Positions 1-11,521 of a stretch of 64,000 bases of DNA are shown piece by piece. How positions within the stretch are numbered: position 1 is the first letter of the stretch; each line of letters opens with the position of its first letter. The position numbers were made by a program, and so were the translations under genes. Source of the stretch: Prostheceraeus crozeri (lineage: Eukaryota; Platyhelminthes; Polycladida; Euryleptidae); assembly GCA_907163375.1 (NCBI GenBank), contig CAJQUW010013641.1, positions 1 through 64,000 on the forward strand, written 5' to 3'. The notes beneath the pieces are model-generated. The model was not told the DNA's origin, did no database searches, and saw only the letters and a list, made by a program, of their open reading frames with translations.

Positions 1-1090
1 TCTATTGCTATCAAGAATTACCAATGGTTTACAAGAGTGCATCCACGTGAAAGATACTAAATCCCTCATAACGTTAGTGTTTCGGAAAACAAAGTGAAGT
101 CCTTTATACAACATTTATTGAAATATGCTACATGAATGTGAAGCGAATAGACTTTATACCAACCTATTCCACTGAAAATATATACATGAGCGCACTTCAA
201 TAAACATTGCATATATACAAAAAGTCTTTTTACGTCGTGAAGGGTGGAAATATACAGGGATAGGAAAAATGTCTTACAGTGGAACAGTCAGCACATGGGG
301 AAGGTACAGATGTGGACACATATTCACAAGGAAAAAACAATCTCATGCGATACATAAAGCAACAATGTTTATCTACAGAAATCAAACATCAAAATACTAA
401 GTTAAGGGATGATTATGCCTAAGGACGTGACTCCCTGAATGTGGTAGTGTTTGAGTTGAATTCTTTTGGGTGGGGTGGTGTTGTAGGTGGGTGGTTGTTT
501 GTAGTCAGGATGTCCCATGTGGAAGATGATATGGTGTGTTCTAGCCAGCCACCTCTTTATCCTCCCATGCTGAAAGCGCCCGTTCCTATCCTTAAAAGTA
601 TGAGTTTTGATCTCATGCGACTTAGGATTTTAAGGACTTGTCAATATTGACAAACGTTATTATTTTTTATTTTTCTATAAGGCTCCCTTGAAAATTTTTT
701 TATGTTTCTTGTTAGAGACCAATGATCTTGATATGCCTTTAAGCGCGCTTAATGCTATCAACACTATCCTTTAATTTCATAGAATACATCTTTAGCTGCG
801 GGAAGGGAGAAATCATTTCAGCTATCTCCTTCCCTGCTGTCCCTCATCCTTAAAACAACCAAGTTTGGCCTTATTTTTGATGGAGTATAAGTGGATGATC
901 AGTAGGATAATATGATGTATCAAAATATCTTTCTAAAGATTTTCCTACTTCATTTAAAATTTAAATCTTTTTGGAGTGGTAATACCTAAGAAGAAACTAT
1001 CTGTGTCACCACCCAACAAACGAAACCTCTTTTACGAGAGGACACAGGTTGTTAGATATTTTAATAGAAGGAGTGTGATACATTATTCTA
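1..1090. other. No gene recognised
   Basis: AT-rich sequence without a convincing coding frame. The 69-aa open frame at 441-650 has no recognisable motif. The right part abuts the Polinton-type polymerase remnant, so some of this stretch may be decayed flank of that element, but I see no terminal inverted repeat here. Confidence 0.4.
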
Positions 1091-1099
1091 AGCTTAGGA

Positions 1100-3632
1100 G
1101 TAATCTAGTACAGGCTTGACCCTAATATAGATGGGTTTGCACAAACTCAACTTCAGATTTTATCAACTTTTAACACTCTATAAGGTCCCTCATCCGATAA
1201 TGTCTCTATCGATGAATAGAGGTGATGAGGTCAATTTGTGATACTTTTGATCATCATTAACTAGTTTGTAGTTTACGCGCTTTCTAACATCCTCCATCGT
1301 CTTACCAAATAGACTGTTGTTCTTATAATTTATAAAAATCTTTTTCAAAATTATTCTTGGCTAGTGCACGTTTCTGGCTGTTGCTATCAATATATGGTTT
1401 GAGGAAGGCTTTCTGTCTAAATTTAATAATGCGGTGAACTCTTTTTAAAATCATACCCATTTCTAAATAAAATTTTAAGATGCTAAAGTGGACTAGATAG
1501 TTTCCTTATCATACTGGGTGAGTAAAAGTTTGCGGCATGGTTTATAGTTCCGGGTTGTCCACATGATTCTAAATCTTTATGAAATTGGTTCATAAAGTCG
1601 GAAAACATATCTTTACTCACTTCACCTGATTCGGGTGCGAGTGGAAAATCTACGGTTTTATGTTTAATATTATTTGGATAGATTAGATCTATCTCAAAAT
1701 AATATCCCCAATCACCTTCATCTGGAATTGCTAGTATGTTAGAAGGGTTGGAGAAATGTTGAATTTCACTATCATCTAACCAGGCTAAACTCAGAGTGAT
1801 GGGAGTGGTTTGGATAGTGAACTACCATATAAATTATTTTGGTCATAATACTTAAGATGAGTCTGATCATTACCTACTGTTTCAGATTTTAACCTATGTT
1901 TATTTACAAATGTGAGACCACCGCGAATTCCTCGCTCAAATAAATTATACATCTCTGGATCTTGTAAGAGATGAATGGTCTCACCAGTCATTTTAAAAGC
2001 AGACTTAAATGACATGGCTGGCAGACTGACAAAGTGGACGGGATATAACTTATCTTCTTCTAATGCCACTCGTCGAAACTCCTGAAATACATCAGCCAGC
2101 AAAAATACATCTAATTTAAGGTAGGCAATCATATATTCACCAAATGTATGGCAGTCAAATTTTATCCATGCATCTTGTGCATGATCATAATCTTCAGTCT
2201 TACATTCTGCGCCGGTCAAATCATTTTTAAATTTATCTATGGGCGGAAGAGAAGTCCCGCCGAGTTTACTAATCGCATCAAAATATGCATATGGAAAGAC
2301 TCCTTTCCGTGTGATGACTTCATCGGTTAGATTTGGATATTGTTTCTTAAGATTTTGTGTTAGTGGAAGAGACTTTAGATTTTGCACGAGAGAGGCCAGT
2401 GATGCAGTCATAAATTTGTAGGAATCTAAAAATTTTATATCAAAATAGACCGTCTTATTTTCTTTAGTTTTATCGACAGGCACTTTTGCTGTCATGGCCA
2501 TAAACTTCTCTCTCGTTTGTGCTATTACATCAAGCTTCCACTCTTTCATTTGACCTAAACCTCCTTTTATTATCATATGGCTATCGTAGCCCTTGAAAGT
2601 ATGGAAAATGACGGGTAATGTACGCCGTTTCATCCTAAGTGAAAAATTGCATTTTGAACAGAGTGCGTTTCTAAATTTACCAGTGATGTGATCATGGTCG
2701 CGCACTTTCTTAATCTTATCATCGTCAAATGTTTTCCTACATTTGGGGCAAACGTTGCAACTATCAAATTTTGATTGATCATCTGCTGTCATATGCAATG
2801 ATCTGCGATAGAGTTCACCATCATACTTTTGTTGAAATTTTACAGCCTGTTCGAGGAATTGTAGGAATTGGTAAATACAATCCTCACCTTGCCAGACGCG
2901 CATTTTATTTTGCCTACTCCTAAAGTGATCATGCCATACTTCATAGCAGGAAATGGCTGCTGGTCGTCGATGGATGTTATCATCGATATAACATTCGATG
3001 TCAGCATAGATGACACGAAGAGGACTTAGTTCATCACCATTCTCTCTATATGAAAACTCCTTATCTTTGGGCATGCGCTCCATTTGTAGTTTACCTCGCA
3101 TACACCATTCGTAATGAGTTTCAAATTTAGTTTTCCTCCTAAAGTGGCGAATACATCTGTCGCAGTAATATAACTCTCTACTAGAGTTTTCTAAGTGGTG
3201 GTATAAGCGAGAGATTTTGGGAATACCGCAGTAGTGCCATTCCTCACAATCATCCTGTTTTACTAATAACAGGTTTACTGTACGTTCATAACAACTCGAA
3301 CGCGAGTTGTAGCGCACACCCTTCAATCCCTTTTCCCAAACATGGAGAACTATTTTGATGTTGTTCAATTTTTCAAATTTTTCTATTTCTTTAATTTTCA
3401 TATCGTCACTATTACAGTCATCGAAGTTTAATTCATTCTCCCACTGTTGATACTTACTCTTGCGATATCGGCTATTCTGCACATCATTATAGTGGAGAAT
3501 GGAGAGGACGGCATACTTAAAACATTGCGATTCGCAATCTACAGAAATGACTGCTGCTTTATTTCTTAAATTTTTCGGAAGTTTAAAGGAGCCTCGACCA
3601 CTATGATTTCCTAATAAACTGATTTTAATCAT
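1100..3632 (-). pseudogene. polB: Fossil Polinton-type DNA polymerase B
   Basis: Remnant of a protein-primed family B DNA polymerase of the Polinton/Maverick type, which in that family copies the element's own linear DNA. The main open stretch (1791-3632, 613 aa) carries, in order: an exonuclease-like ADIECYID motif (about residue 211), a Cys/His cluster resembling an endonuclease VII fold (CPKC, HDHITGKFRNALC), KGYDSH, a YLKLDVFLLAD exonuclease III-like motif and a motif A-like NNLYG near the end. Similarity to the family's C-terminal part continues to about 1100, including an NNSLFGKT motif B-like segment. The copy is broken, with roughly two to four disruptions. I saw no other certain Polinton gene (integrase, ATPase, capsid), so this is a partial element, old but with long stretches still readable. 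Confidence 0.85.
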
Positions 3633-3734
3633 GGCGGTCTCAATACCATCAAAAACGAGTCCACTATCACGATACGCTCGTTAAATTTATCTATATTTAA
3701 TTCTAACCCTTGGATATGAAAATTTATCCAAGAC

Positions 3735-4001
3735 TCACAGTCTACAACTTCGGTTGCAGGAGAGGAGGGTATGTGAAACTCCAACCTCTATTATTTGTCC
3801 AGTATGGTGGTCGATTTTTACATATTTTATTTTAAGATAGATGAGCGCCTTCATTCTAAAATTGTCTAAATTGTTGAAGAGCGCTTCTATCAATGATGAA
3901 TTTTGATGAAACCATTCCTCAAAGTTAGCAATGGTTTCTGAGGAGTCCATCTGGTAGTTCCTCACTAAATTATTTATGGACACTTCACTTATACGTCTCA
4001 A
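3735..4001 (-). pseudogene. Small ORF upstream of fossil polymerase
   Basis: An 88-aa open stretch in the same direction as the polymerase fossil and just upstream of it. It contains a hydrophobic core with basic residues (FRMKALIYLKIKYVKI) and could be the N-terminal region of the polymerase or a separate small gene. I do not recognise a family. Treated as part of the same fossil element. Confidence 0.35.
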
Positions 4002-4138
4002 AGACAGAGTGAAATGACACGGATGTCACTTTGCATATATACTTTCATATTCATCATTCATTGGCTGTTCATTCTGATTGGTTGCTTGTTGATACTTAAG
4101 AATTAGAAAACATTTCAAAGTCATTATTCACAGTCAAC

Positions 4139-4586
4139 ATGACAAGCCCTCCGACAACACCAAACACAAAATTCTCTTCTCCATGCTCAACACCAAAGGC
4201 GCTCGTTACACCAAACGCTCCAACGAAGGGGAAGGTAGAGAAGGTGTACCGACTGGACAATATCAGGAAGTTATCATTACCAGCGGACGAGGAAGAGGAG
4301 TGTATGTGAGAAGGAGTGTCCCGACTTAACAGGCGTGAGGTGGAAGTATCTCCAGTACGATACTGACGATGTGATGGAGATCACCAGCACGAAATTCCTC
4401 CACCAATTATGGGAGTGGTACACCCCTAACTCCCAGCCACGAACTATGGCAGAGTGGGAGTATATTGATAAAGTGAGGCTCGCAGTGGAAGAACGATTAA
4501 AGCAACTGAACTGTTTTTGTTATCTATGTGAAGCCAGACTCTGGGACGATATTGACGATGAGGACCTTTTGAAATACATGACATAA
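4139..4586 (+). pseudogene. Unrecognised small coding remnant
   Basis: Divergently oriented from the polymerase fossil. Near 4139 there is a Ser/Thr/Pro-rich start (MTSPPTTPNTKF) followed by a charged segment; the right half (4335-4586, 83 aa) is acidic, with several Trp and a CYLC pair (NCFCYLCEARLWDD). Composition looks coding. Its position between the polymerase and the coiled-coil ORF suggests it belongs to the same element, but no family is recognised and the region is broken. Confidence 0.35.
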
Positions 4587-4731
4587 TAAAATTTTTATTT
4601 CATATTATCTTTGCTTTCATACTGACTTACTTGAATGGGGCTTCAGTGGATGATTTAACCATGTATACTTTTTCATTTGGAAATAGTAGCACACTTAGTT
4701 TAACTTGACATTCTTATAACATTTCATATGG

Positions 4732-5439
4732 ATGATAATGGTAGATGAAATAGTGTTAGATAAAATTAAGATAGCTTACACTTCTGATACAGGGATAGCA
4801 ATCGACTGCGATCCATGTGTAAAGAGCTTGTTAGACTACGGAAGAGAGAAGTGTGTTATGTTGCGTGTGGCGCGTGAGTGTCCTCCCATTTCATTCCATT
4901 CATCAATTCGTCTCATTGATAGAGACAGGTAGAACTCATGGTTCTCATAACGTATGCAATGGAAAGTTTTAGGCAACCTTCGACAGTTGGCTAAATGTCG
5001 CCCTGGCGCGAATGCATACTACGTTGAGACAGAGGCAATCACTTGCAAACATGACGCAGAGAGGTTTAACAAGATTGACCATTGCCGAATGTCCCTTGCG
5101 GTATACATAGCTACGGGTTTCACCGCCGCCCTTTACAGGAACGCCCGTCGAAAGGAAGTATTACACCGAACTTCATTTGCAACGTTCAAGTTGACTGATA
5201 GCAGATTCAACTTAATGATAGTATTCGCCAGTCCGAAGACTTCCCAGGGCAAACCGCGAGGAGGTTCTATCATGTCTTGCCCCATGGTGGCCCTTAAGAG
5301 AGCCGATGGTTCGTTCTCGGGATGTGTGGTAGGGACTCAGGCTTGCTGTTTCGACTGCGGCTCCGGCAACGGGGCGGGTGGTCGCTTCTCTTGGATGTCT
5401 GTAAAGAAAGAAGTAGTGAGTTATCATCTTACATTTTAA
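4732..5439 (+). pseudogene. Unrecognised coding remnant next to Polinton fossil
   Basis: A plus-strand coding-looking stretch whose longest open part is 161 aa (4954-5439). It has a well-mixed composition with several Cys and ends in a Gly/Cys-rich segment (FDCGSGNGAGGRFSW). I recognise no domain. Its place beside the polymerase fossil and convergent with the coiled-coil ORF at 5451-6491 fits an accessory gene of the same element. The copy is broken. Confidence 0.35.
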
Positions 5440-5450
5440 TTTAGTCATTT

Positions 5451-6491
5451 TTACTTACAGATCTTCTCGGACGCTTCCTCATAAAGGAAATTCGAGATCG
5501 GATCACGATGATCGAAGGTGAAGTGTAGACACTCCACCCCTTTCTTCACCCGAGAGTAGCATTTCTCCCCTCTTCCACGCTCGTACAAGAGAGGCGTTTC
5601 TGCTACTCTCCCCTTTCTAATAGGGATGTGCAGACGACTGGAACGCAACCTTCGATCGCGATCCACCAGCTGCGCCGAACGGTGCAGCTCGTGGTTCGTC
5701 TCGACCACCTTAGCCATCTCCACACGGAGTCTCTCCACTTCCTCCTTCAACCTTCGTATCTCCTTCTCCCTACTTTCCCTCTCTGCTAGTAAAGCCTCTT
5801 CTCTGGCTTTCCCCTCGAGTCTTGAGCCTCTCCTGCTCCAACTCGCCATCCCGCTCGCTTAATCTCTCCTTCACCTTCTTCATCTCTCCGGCCACGTTCT
5901 TTAGGTCCTCATACTTTGCCTTGTATGAGAAGGCCTCCTCCTTCAACTTCTCCGCCTCTTTCTTTAGTCTATCCCGTTCGCTGCGATCACCGGCGGGCGC
6001 TTGACAAAATTGCGACATTGTGTTGCAATTCCACTCGCAGTTACGGCTGTAGGGGTCTCGCGATCGAGGTCGACGTCCTCGATAAGTTGCGACTGTAGCT
6101 CTCCCTCCTCCTCCTCACTATCGCTGTTGGTCAGCGAGCTCTCGCTACTAAGTGACGATACAGCGGCAATCGCTTCAATGGCGGATTGTAGCTCAGTGGC
6201 CTCAGTGGTGAAAAGTGAACTCCGTTCTTGCTCGTTGGCAGATTGTAGCTCCAAAGAACGGAGCTCAGTGGCGAAGAGTGAACTCCGTTCTTCTTCGCCT
6301 ACTTCGCCTGTTTGACACTCGCTGTGTTGTGAGTGCCAATCCTCCAGCCGCTCACTTAAGCGACTGACTTTGTGGGCTCCGCAATAGTAGCGAGCGACCC
6401 CTATCTGTTTCTTGTTAGTACAAGCGTGCTTCTTGAAGGCGTCAGCTCGGAATACCTTCCGGCATTGACACAGTTTGAAACTGGTCTTCAT
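5451..6491 (-). pseudogene. Cys-rich start plus coiled-coil coding remnant
   Basis: Minus-strand coding remnant. Its start (MKTSFKLCQCRKVF...) has Cys and His residues that could form a small zinc site, then a Ser/Glu-rich acidic stretch with internal repeats around the word ERSSLF, then a long Lys/Glu/Arg-rich heptad-like coiled coil, and finally a basic C-terminal piece. Coiled-coil proteins with a zinc-binding head can be structural or scaffolding proteins, but I cannot name a family. It is broken. Linkage to the Polinton-type polymerase 1.8 kb away is by position only. Confidence 0.4.
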
Positions 6492-6499
6492 ATTATTGT

Positions 6500-7480
6500 A
6501 CGGAAAACAATGATTTTTACACTTAGTGAGGAATGATAGATTTGAGTGTAGTGAGTGGCACTCGATCCCGTCGACAGCTCGAAGGCCTTGTACTGATCAC
6601 TAGGGAAGTGAGAGATCTTCCCCGATACCCGCTATTTACAGCTGAAGACATCATTGTCACTGCCCCGAAGTGGTAACAGCAACGCCGAGTCAAAGGTAGT
6701 GAACAGTAGCTGGGATCTAACCCCTCAAAGCTGCCTTAGACTTAGTTAAATTTGAAATCTGATAGCAGATTTGAACTTAGCATACTTGAAAACCTTGAGG
6801 AAACATCCCAAGTTATTGCTTTGATCAGCTTGATAGCAAGCCGTAGAGTGCTTGATTCACCAGCGTTTTGCAATGGAGATGTTTAGAGGCCACCCATGAC
6901 AAGATAGCTAAGACTCAACCGATTGGCGTTCAAAGTGCTACGTTGAGAACTGTGTCAAATGCCCAACATGAGACATGAGTTGCCCCAGCGGTTACGGTCT
7001 CAGATATGACACATTCCCTTGCCACACTTATCACTACGGCATCGTCCGCCGTCCCGAAGGAACACCCTGTCAGTGGAATATTACAGCAAAACTCTCCGTG
7101 TCTTGCTCGCTTTCAGTGAAAAGCCGCTTATAGCATGAGAAGACTGGCTCAGACATCATTAAAAATGCTTTCATTGACTTCAGCAGGGTCGAAAACCCCA
7201 GAAAACCTCCAAAACGAGTGAATTTAAATTTTTCAACTTTTTAGCACCTGACGCCTTAGCTGATATCAGCAATGAAATTTTCTAAGTCGGTTTCTTACAG
7301 AAACTCGGAATTTGGAATGTCCGAAGCTATCATCGGAGCTCAGAGAGACGACCTACCTCTGACAATCGTTCTCCTCTAAATGACAAGTCTCTGTCGGTTC
7401 CCAGCTTATATAGTGTGTGGCGATCAGCTGATGACGTAATACCCATCATCCAAACACTAAAAACCCGTCTATCTCCAGTT
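6500..7480. other. No gene recognised
   Basis: Mixed sequence between the coiled-coil remnant and the degenerate repeat block. No long frame, no terminal repeat pair and no tRNA-like boxes were seen. Confidence 0.4.
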
Positions 7481-7489
7481 CTAGTGCTC

Positions 7490-8200
7490 CGATTGAGCTG
7501 GAAATACACCATGTCCATGTAGAATTTGACGCTGAATCCGAATCTGGCCTCCGTTTTCCCATCCGATGCTTCGTTTTGGCTCTACAGTAGGCAGCCATCG
7601 CAAAAATTTCGTTTTTCCGAAAAATGTTGAAAATTTTTCTCTCCGATTGACTTGAAACTTACCATACAGATAGAGAATTTCATGCTGATTCCAAATCTGA
7701 AATCCGTTTTCCAATCCGATGCTTCGTTTTGAAGCTACAGCCCAAAACGTCCCAAATTCTAACTCGTTTTTCGCCTATGTCCCAAAATCTTAAATGGCGT
7801 CTCACATCTAAACGAAGACAGATAGGAACAAGCCGATTCTTTCAGTGAATTTGTCTCACTCTTAGCTTTCAAACGAGCTATGGCACGACAAAATCCGTCC
7901 ACTGGAAGCCAAAATCGAAGCGAGCTGTCCAGAGGGGGGGGACGTCAGCGAAAATTTTTCTCTCCGATTGACTTGAAACTCACCATACCGATGCAGAATT
8001 TCACGCTGAATCCGAATCTGGCCTCCGTTTTCCCATCCGATGGTTCGTTTGGGCGCCACACACCAAAACGTCCCAAATTCTAACTCTGTCGTTTTTTCGA
8101 AAAATGTTGAAAATTTTTTCTCGCCGATTGACTTCAAATTCACCATACCGATGCGGAATTTTACGCTGATCACGAATCTAAAGTCCGTTTCACCATTCCA
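7490..8200. repeat. Four degenerate copies of a ~100-bp repeat
   Basis: Four related units start near 7490, 7625, 7950 and 8103. They share the words ctccgattgacttgaaact, atttcacgctga and gtttcccatccgatg (or close variants), and three are preceded by gaaaatgttgaaaatttttc or a variant. Spacing is uneven (about 135, 325 and 150 bp), so this is a broken tandem array or a cluster of insertions rather than a regular satellite. The minus-strand open frames here are by-products of the repetition, not genes. Confidence 0.7.
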
Positions 8201-8300
8201 CCACGCCAACCTAGACGGTCGCCCACGTCAACCTAGACGGTCGCCCACGTCAACCTAGACGGTCGCCCGCGTCAACCTAGGCGGTCGGCCACGTCAACCC
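8201..8300. repeat. 22-bp tandem repeat, about 4.5 copies
   Basis: Minisatellite with unit tcgcccacgtcaacctagac plus gg. The first and last copies carry a few substitutions. It is CpG-rich in an AT-rich region and is followed directly by long G runs. Confidence 0.85.
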
Positions 8301-8340
8301 ATAAGAGACCAACACATCCGAGTCTCACACTCTGTCGTTT

Positions 8341-8476
8341 TCGAGGGGGGGGAGGGGGAGGGGGGGAGTCAGCGAACATGTTGTGAACGTGAACCAACCT
8401 GGCCGGCACACCACGACAGACCACAACCTCTGTCGTTCCAGAGGGGGGGAGGGGGGGAGGAGGAGGGGAGGGGGCG
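8341..8476. repeat. Two G-rich runs with shared flanks
   Basis: Two purine tracts made of G runs of five to eight (about 8344-8368 and 8443-8474), each preceded by ctctgtcgtt and a few bases. A third shorter G run at about 7932-7940 has similar flanks, including gtcagcga on its right. The arrangement suggests duplication of one G-rich module; such runs could form G-quadruplexes. Confidence 0.7.
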
Positions 8477-8738
8477 CGCCGGTCGAGTGTTTGTCACTTG
8501 CTTACTACTGACTTAGGCATTTTTCTGAAAACAGGACTAAGCTGTCACTTAAGGGAGGCACTGTCTACATTGAACGCTATAAGATAATGAGCCACTTTTA
8601 GCCCGAAGATTCCCTGATTTCATCAGACTTCGGAGCTGGTGACTATTCTAGTAGCCTACTACCTATTGCCTTTATATTTTTCTACGGAACAATGCAATTT
8701 GTGACATGCTGGCGAGTTTTTCTAATGAACAGTTGATA

Positions 8739-8997
8739 CACTGAGAAAGTTATACAAAAGTAATCAAAACTCCCCTTTTCAGTTAATAGACCGATATAAT
8801 AAAGTAGAAGTTAAAATTATCGAAGACAGGCCTTCGGCTTCCAGCACCTTCAACGGTCGATGTTTGGATGGCACCCAACATCGACAAAGTGCCATCCAAA
8901 CATCGACTGTATATCGGTCTATAAACTGAAAAGGGGAGTTTTGATTACTTTTGTATAACTTTCTCAGAAAGATGATCTCCCCTCACCTGGTCAACTA
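8739..8997. mobile_element. Fold-back element A (MITE-like)
   Basis: Outer inverted arms of 57 bp lie at 8741-8797 and 8911-8967 and differ at one position. Inside is a second inverted pair of 19 bp (8856-8874 and 8889-8907). A possible 9-bp direct repeat, cagttgata, sits at 8730-8738 and 8998-9006 and may be the target duplication. No coding capacity. The loop-side word gcaccttcaacggtcgatg recurs in fold-back B near 55889. Confidence 0.75.
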
Positions 8998-9009
8998 CAG
9001 TTGATAGAC

Positions 9010-10060
9010 TGTCTACTACATTGAACATGTCGTTTACCCTTAAATTTTTTTCCCTATGAGATATAAAGCATTAAATAGAAGTAGATAAACAGAAAAAATG
9101 TTTGTGCATATCAAAATTAATGAAATCTAGTTATTTTATGGAAGAAAATGTTTTGAAGATTGGAACGACACACTAAACCTATACTCTTATACAAGTTTTT
9201 CGCTGAAAGAATAAAAATCGAAGGATCGGTGTAGCTTTCCTGATATAAGTTTGTACCTGGTCTTGTATTGATTGCAAACTGCTCCGAAGAAATCCTAGTT
9301 ACTGATCCATGCTCATCACTAACAGACAACCGAATCACAATCGCAACCATTCTTCATATGCGTCAACGTTGAACAACAATTCAGAGTCGTGGAGACAGTT
9401 TCCCACTGCATATTACTTTGATCTACAGTTGTCAGACAGCTTAATACTGGAGAAGCGTATTCGGTCAATTGTGGCTAAGTCTACAGATTTATATGATTTA
9501 TGACATTTGATTGTCGGATAAAAGTGAGCATCCTTAAAAACGTTAAAATACGTGGAGCAACATTAAAATACACTAGCTAACTTTATAAACAATATCTTTT
9601 CGAGTGATGAGGGACTGTAGAGAATCCATGACAAAATAAGTGGCGTTTGAGGAGATCTCAAACTTATAGCAAAACACGAAAAAAATTTTGAAGCTTTCAC
9701 CTGTACCGTAGGGTGTGATTATACACCGCAATCAAGTCATGCGGTGCAGAGGCGAAAAACCCCGACAGCTAATATAACAACTTTTCTACTATATCCGCAA
9801 GTGCAGATCCCTACATCGATACTTCGATTAAAACAATAATAAACTCTAAAACTAAAAGAGCATTTTTATCTGGCATCCAGATTCTGGATTAAAAGCTTCT
9901 CCACTGCTTTGCGTCAAATATATCAATGAGACTTGAATGATCATTTCTACATTCAGCAGTCAACTTATAGAAACATGACATGTATTTCAACGAACTTAAA
10001 ATTATTAATTAAACTATCAAAATTATTTTTAGCAGCATTATAACCAAAATGATATAAATT
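9010..10060. other. No gene recognised
   Basis: AT-rich sequence without a supported gene. Short open frames on both strands at 9117-9503 overlap each other and show no domain. The last exon of the AMPK alpha gene could in principle lie here or further left, but I found no match to its expected ending. Confidence 0.4.
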
Positions 10061-10064
10061 GATG

Positions 10065-10523
10065 CAAAAGCCAGAAGCTGCCATTTTTGTTAGAATAATA
10101 TCCAATATTTCGGCTTCACAGCCTACACCAGGGATACAAAAAAATAGAAAAGCTAGGAAGACATGGAAATATGAAATTCAAAAGGCAATGTATTCATTCA
10201 TGGAAATATCGAAGGAATATTAAATCCCAAAGCTCCCCACTTTCATCTCTTGAATTCAATGCTGGACGTAGATTTTGTATAAAAATGGCTTCTCTTGGTC
10301 TTAAGTTGGCAGTGTCTCAATCTGTGGCAATGATCTTTGTTCTTATTTTATCTGCATTACGTTTTCGTAGATGGCGGTATACAGACGACTCGGGACGAGT
10401 GGTGCGTTCTTTTATTCTTTAGTGCAGAGGTCTGACGGAGCTGCCTATGTACATGGACGTAGGCTGTGAAGCCGAAATGTTAGATATTACACTAAAAATG
10501 TATTGCAGCTTCTGGCTTTCACG
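10065..10523. mobile_element. Inverted-repeat element, ~460 bp
   Basis: Terminal inverted repeats of roughly 60 bp: the left arm reads from gccagaagctgcc to tcggcttcacagcctac (ends about 10128), and the right arm begins gtaggctgtgaagccgaaat at 10459 and ends near ttctggctttcac at 10523. Arms match with a few substitutions and small gaps. The interior shows no transposase. This is a non-autonomous DNA transposon of unassigned family; no clear target duplication was seen. Confidence 0.7.
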
Positions 10524-10529
10524 ACAATT

Positions 10530-11515
10530 TTAATAATTATAGAAACATTAGCAGTAAACACTGGTATTTTAACTTGAAATGACTACATAATTACTGTTCA
10601 CATCATTTTATGCATAGCCTACATATGTTGGTTAAGTTCGCTTCAATCGTTTATGCGAAATTTAATACTTAAAAGTGATGATTTAGCCCGCAAGTTGATT
10701 TTTTTAAGTTTTGAGGCGAATGTACGAGTATTGGTTACAATGTACATTCGCATGTCTTCATGTCAACTATTCATTATGATGAGATACTGATAATCGATGA
10801 CGTATGGTTTACATACATATCAGGTGGAGATAAAACAAATATGATTCATTAACAAATTCTACACTTTCATTTAGGACAGAAGGCCAAGTTTTGCTGCTTA
10901 ATTTCACTGCACCCACTCATGCAGTTGCTCGGTAACCAACTGAGAAAATCAGACGTAGCTAGAACATCATGATGCCAACATATAAGATGAAGTTGATTTT
11001 AAGAGCATTTTCTTCTGTTTGAAATATATTTACTATTCAATCCATATTCAGTTTACACTGTACATCTAACAGATCATGCATTACTTAATATATATGATTG
11101 GTCGAAGATAATTTCGAATGACCATAACGAAGCTTGTTTAAAAAGGTTTGCTCGCTGATAATTACTTTTGAGAATGCGAAATCTTCGTTGACTTGTGGTC
11201 TAAACATCATAAAATAAAATAGCAGTGGACTAGAAAGTTACATCAAGATACAAAGAAAGCAATGTCTTGCATCTCATGTCCCAGAATAGATTTTGATCGG
11301 TTTTGCACGAGGAGCAGTAACACTTACAAGCTACAATCAATATATTAAAAATAGCTCGCACTTTTAAGCCACGAGATTTCGCAACTTACTTTTCGCCTAC
11401 TGAAGTCACATCAGCAAGAAAAAGAAGTAAGATCTACTTTACATAGGGCTTCTGAAGGAACAGTAAATATGCTAAAATAAGATCCTACTGAAGTAGAACG
11501 ACACATTTCTTGGCT
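10530..11515. other. Intron or downstream sequence of the AMPK gene, no feature seen
   Basis: AT-rich stretch downstream (in gene direction) of the AMPK C-terminal exon at 11522-11957. Because that exon ends in a splice donor, this should be intronic. I see no exon, repeat or element here. Confidence 0.4.
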
Positions 11516-11521
11516 ACTTAC

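Noticed and set aside
441-650. 69-aa open frame on the plus strand
   Set aside because: Low-complexity Gly/Val-rich start, no domain, no splice or coding support.
7330-8258. Several open frames on both strands
   Set aside because: They arise from the degenerate repeat block, mirror each other on opposite strands and encode no recognisable protein.
8730-9006. cagttgata as certain 9-bp target duplication of fold-back A
   Set aside because: It sits 2 bp from the left arm but 30 bp beyond the right arm, so it may be coincidence; kept only as a possibility.
9117-9503. Opposed open frames, considered as the last AMPK exon
   Set aside because: Neither strand shows the expected C-terminal sequence of AMPK alpha or a convincing acceptor in phase.
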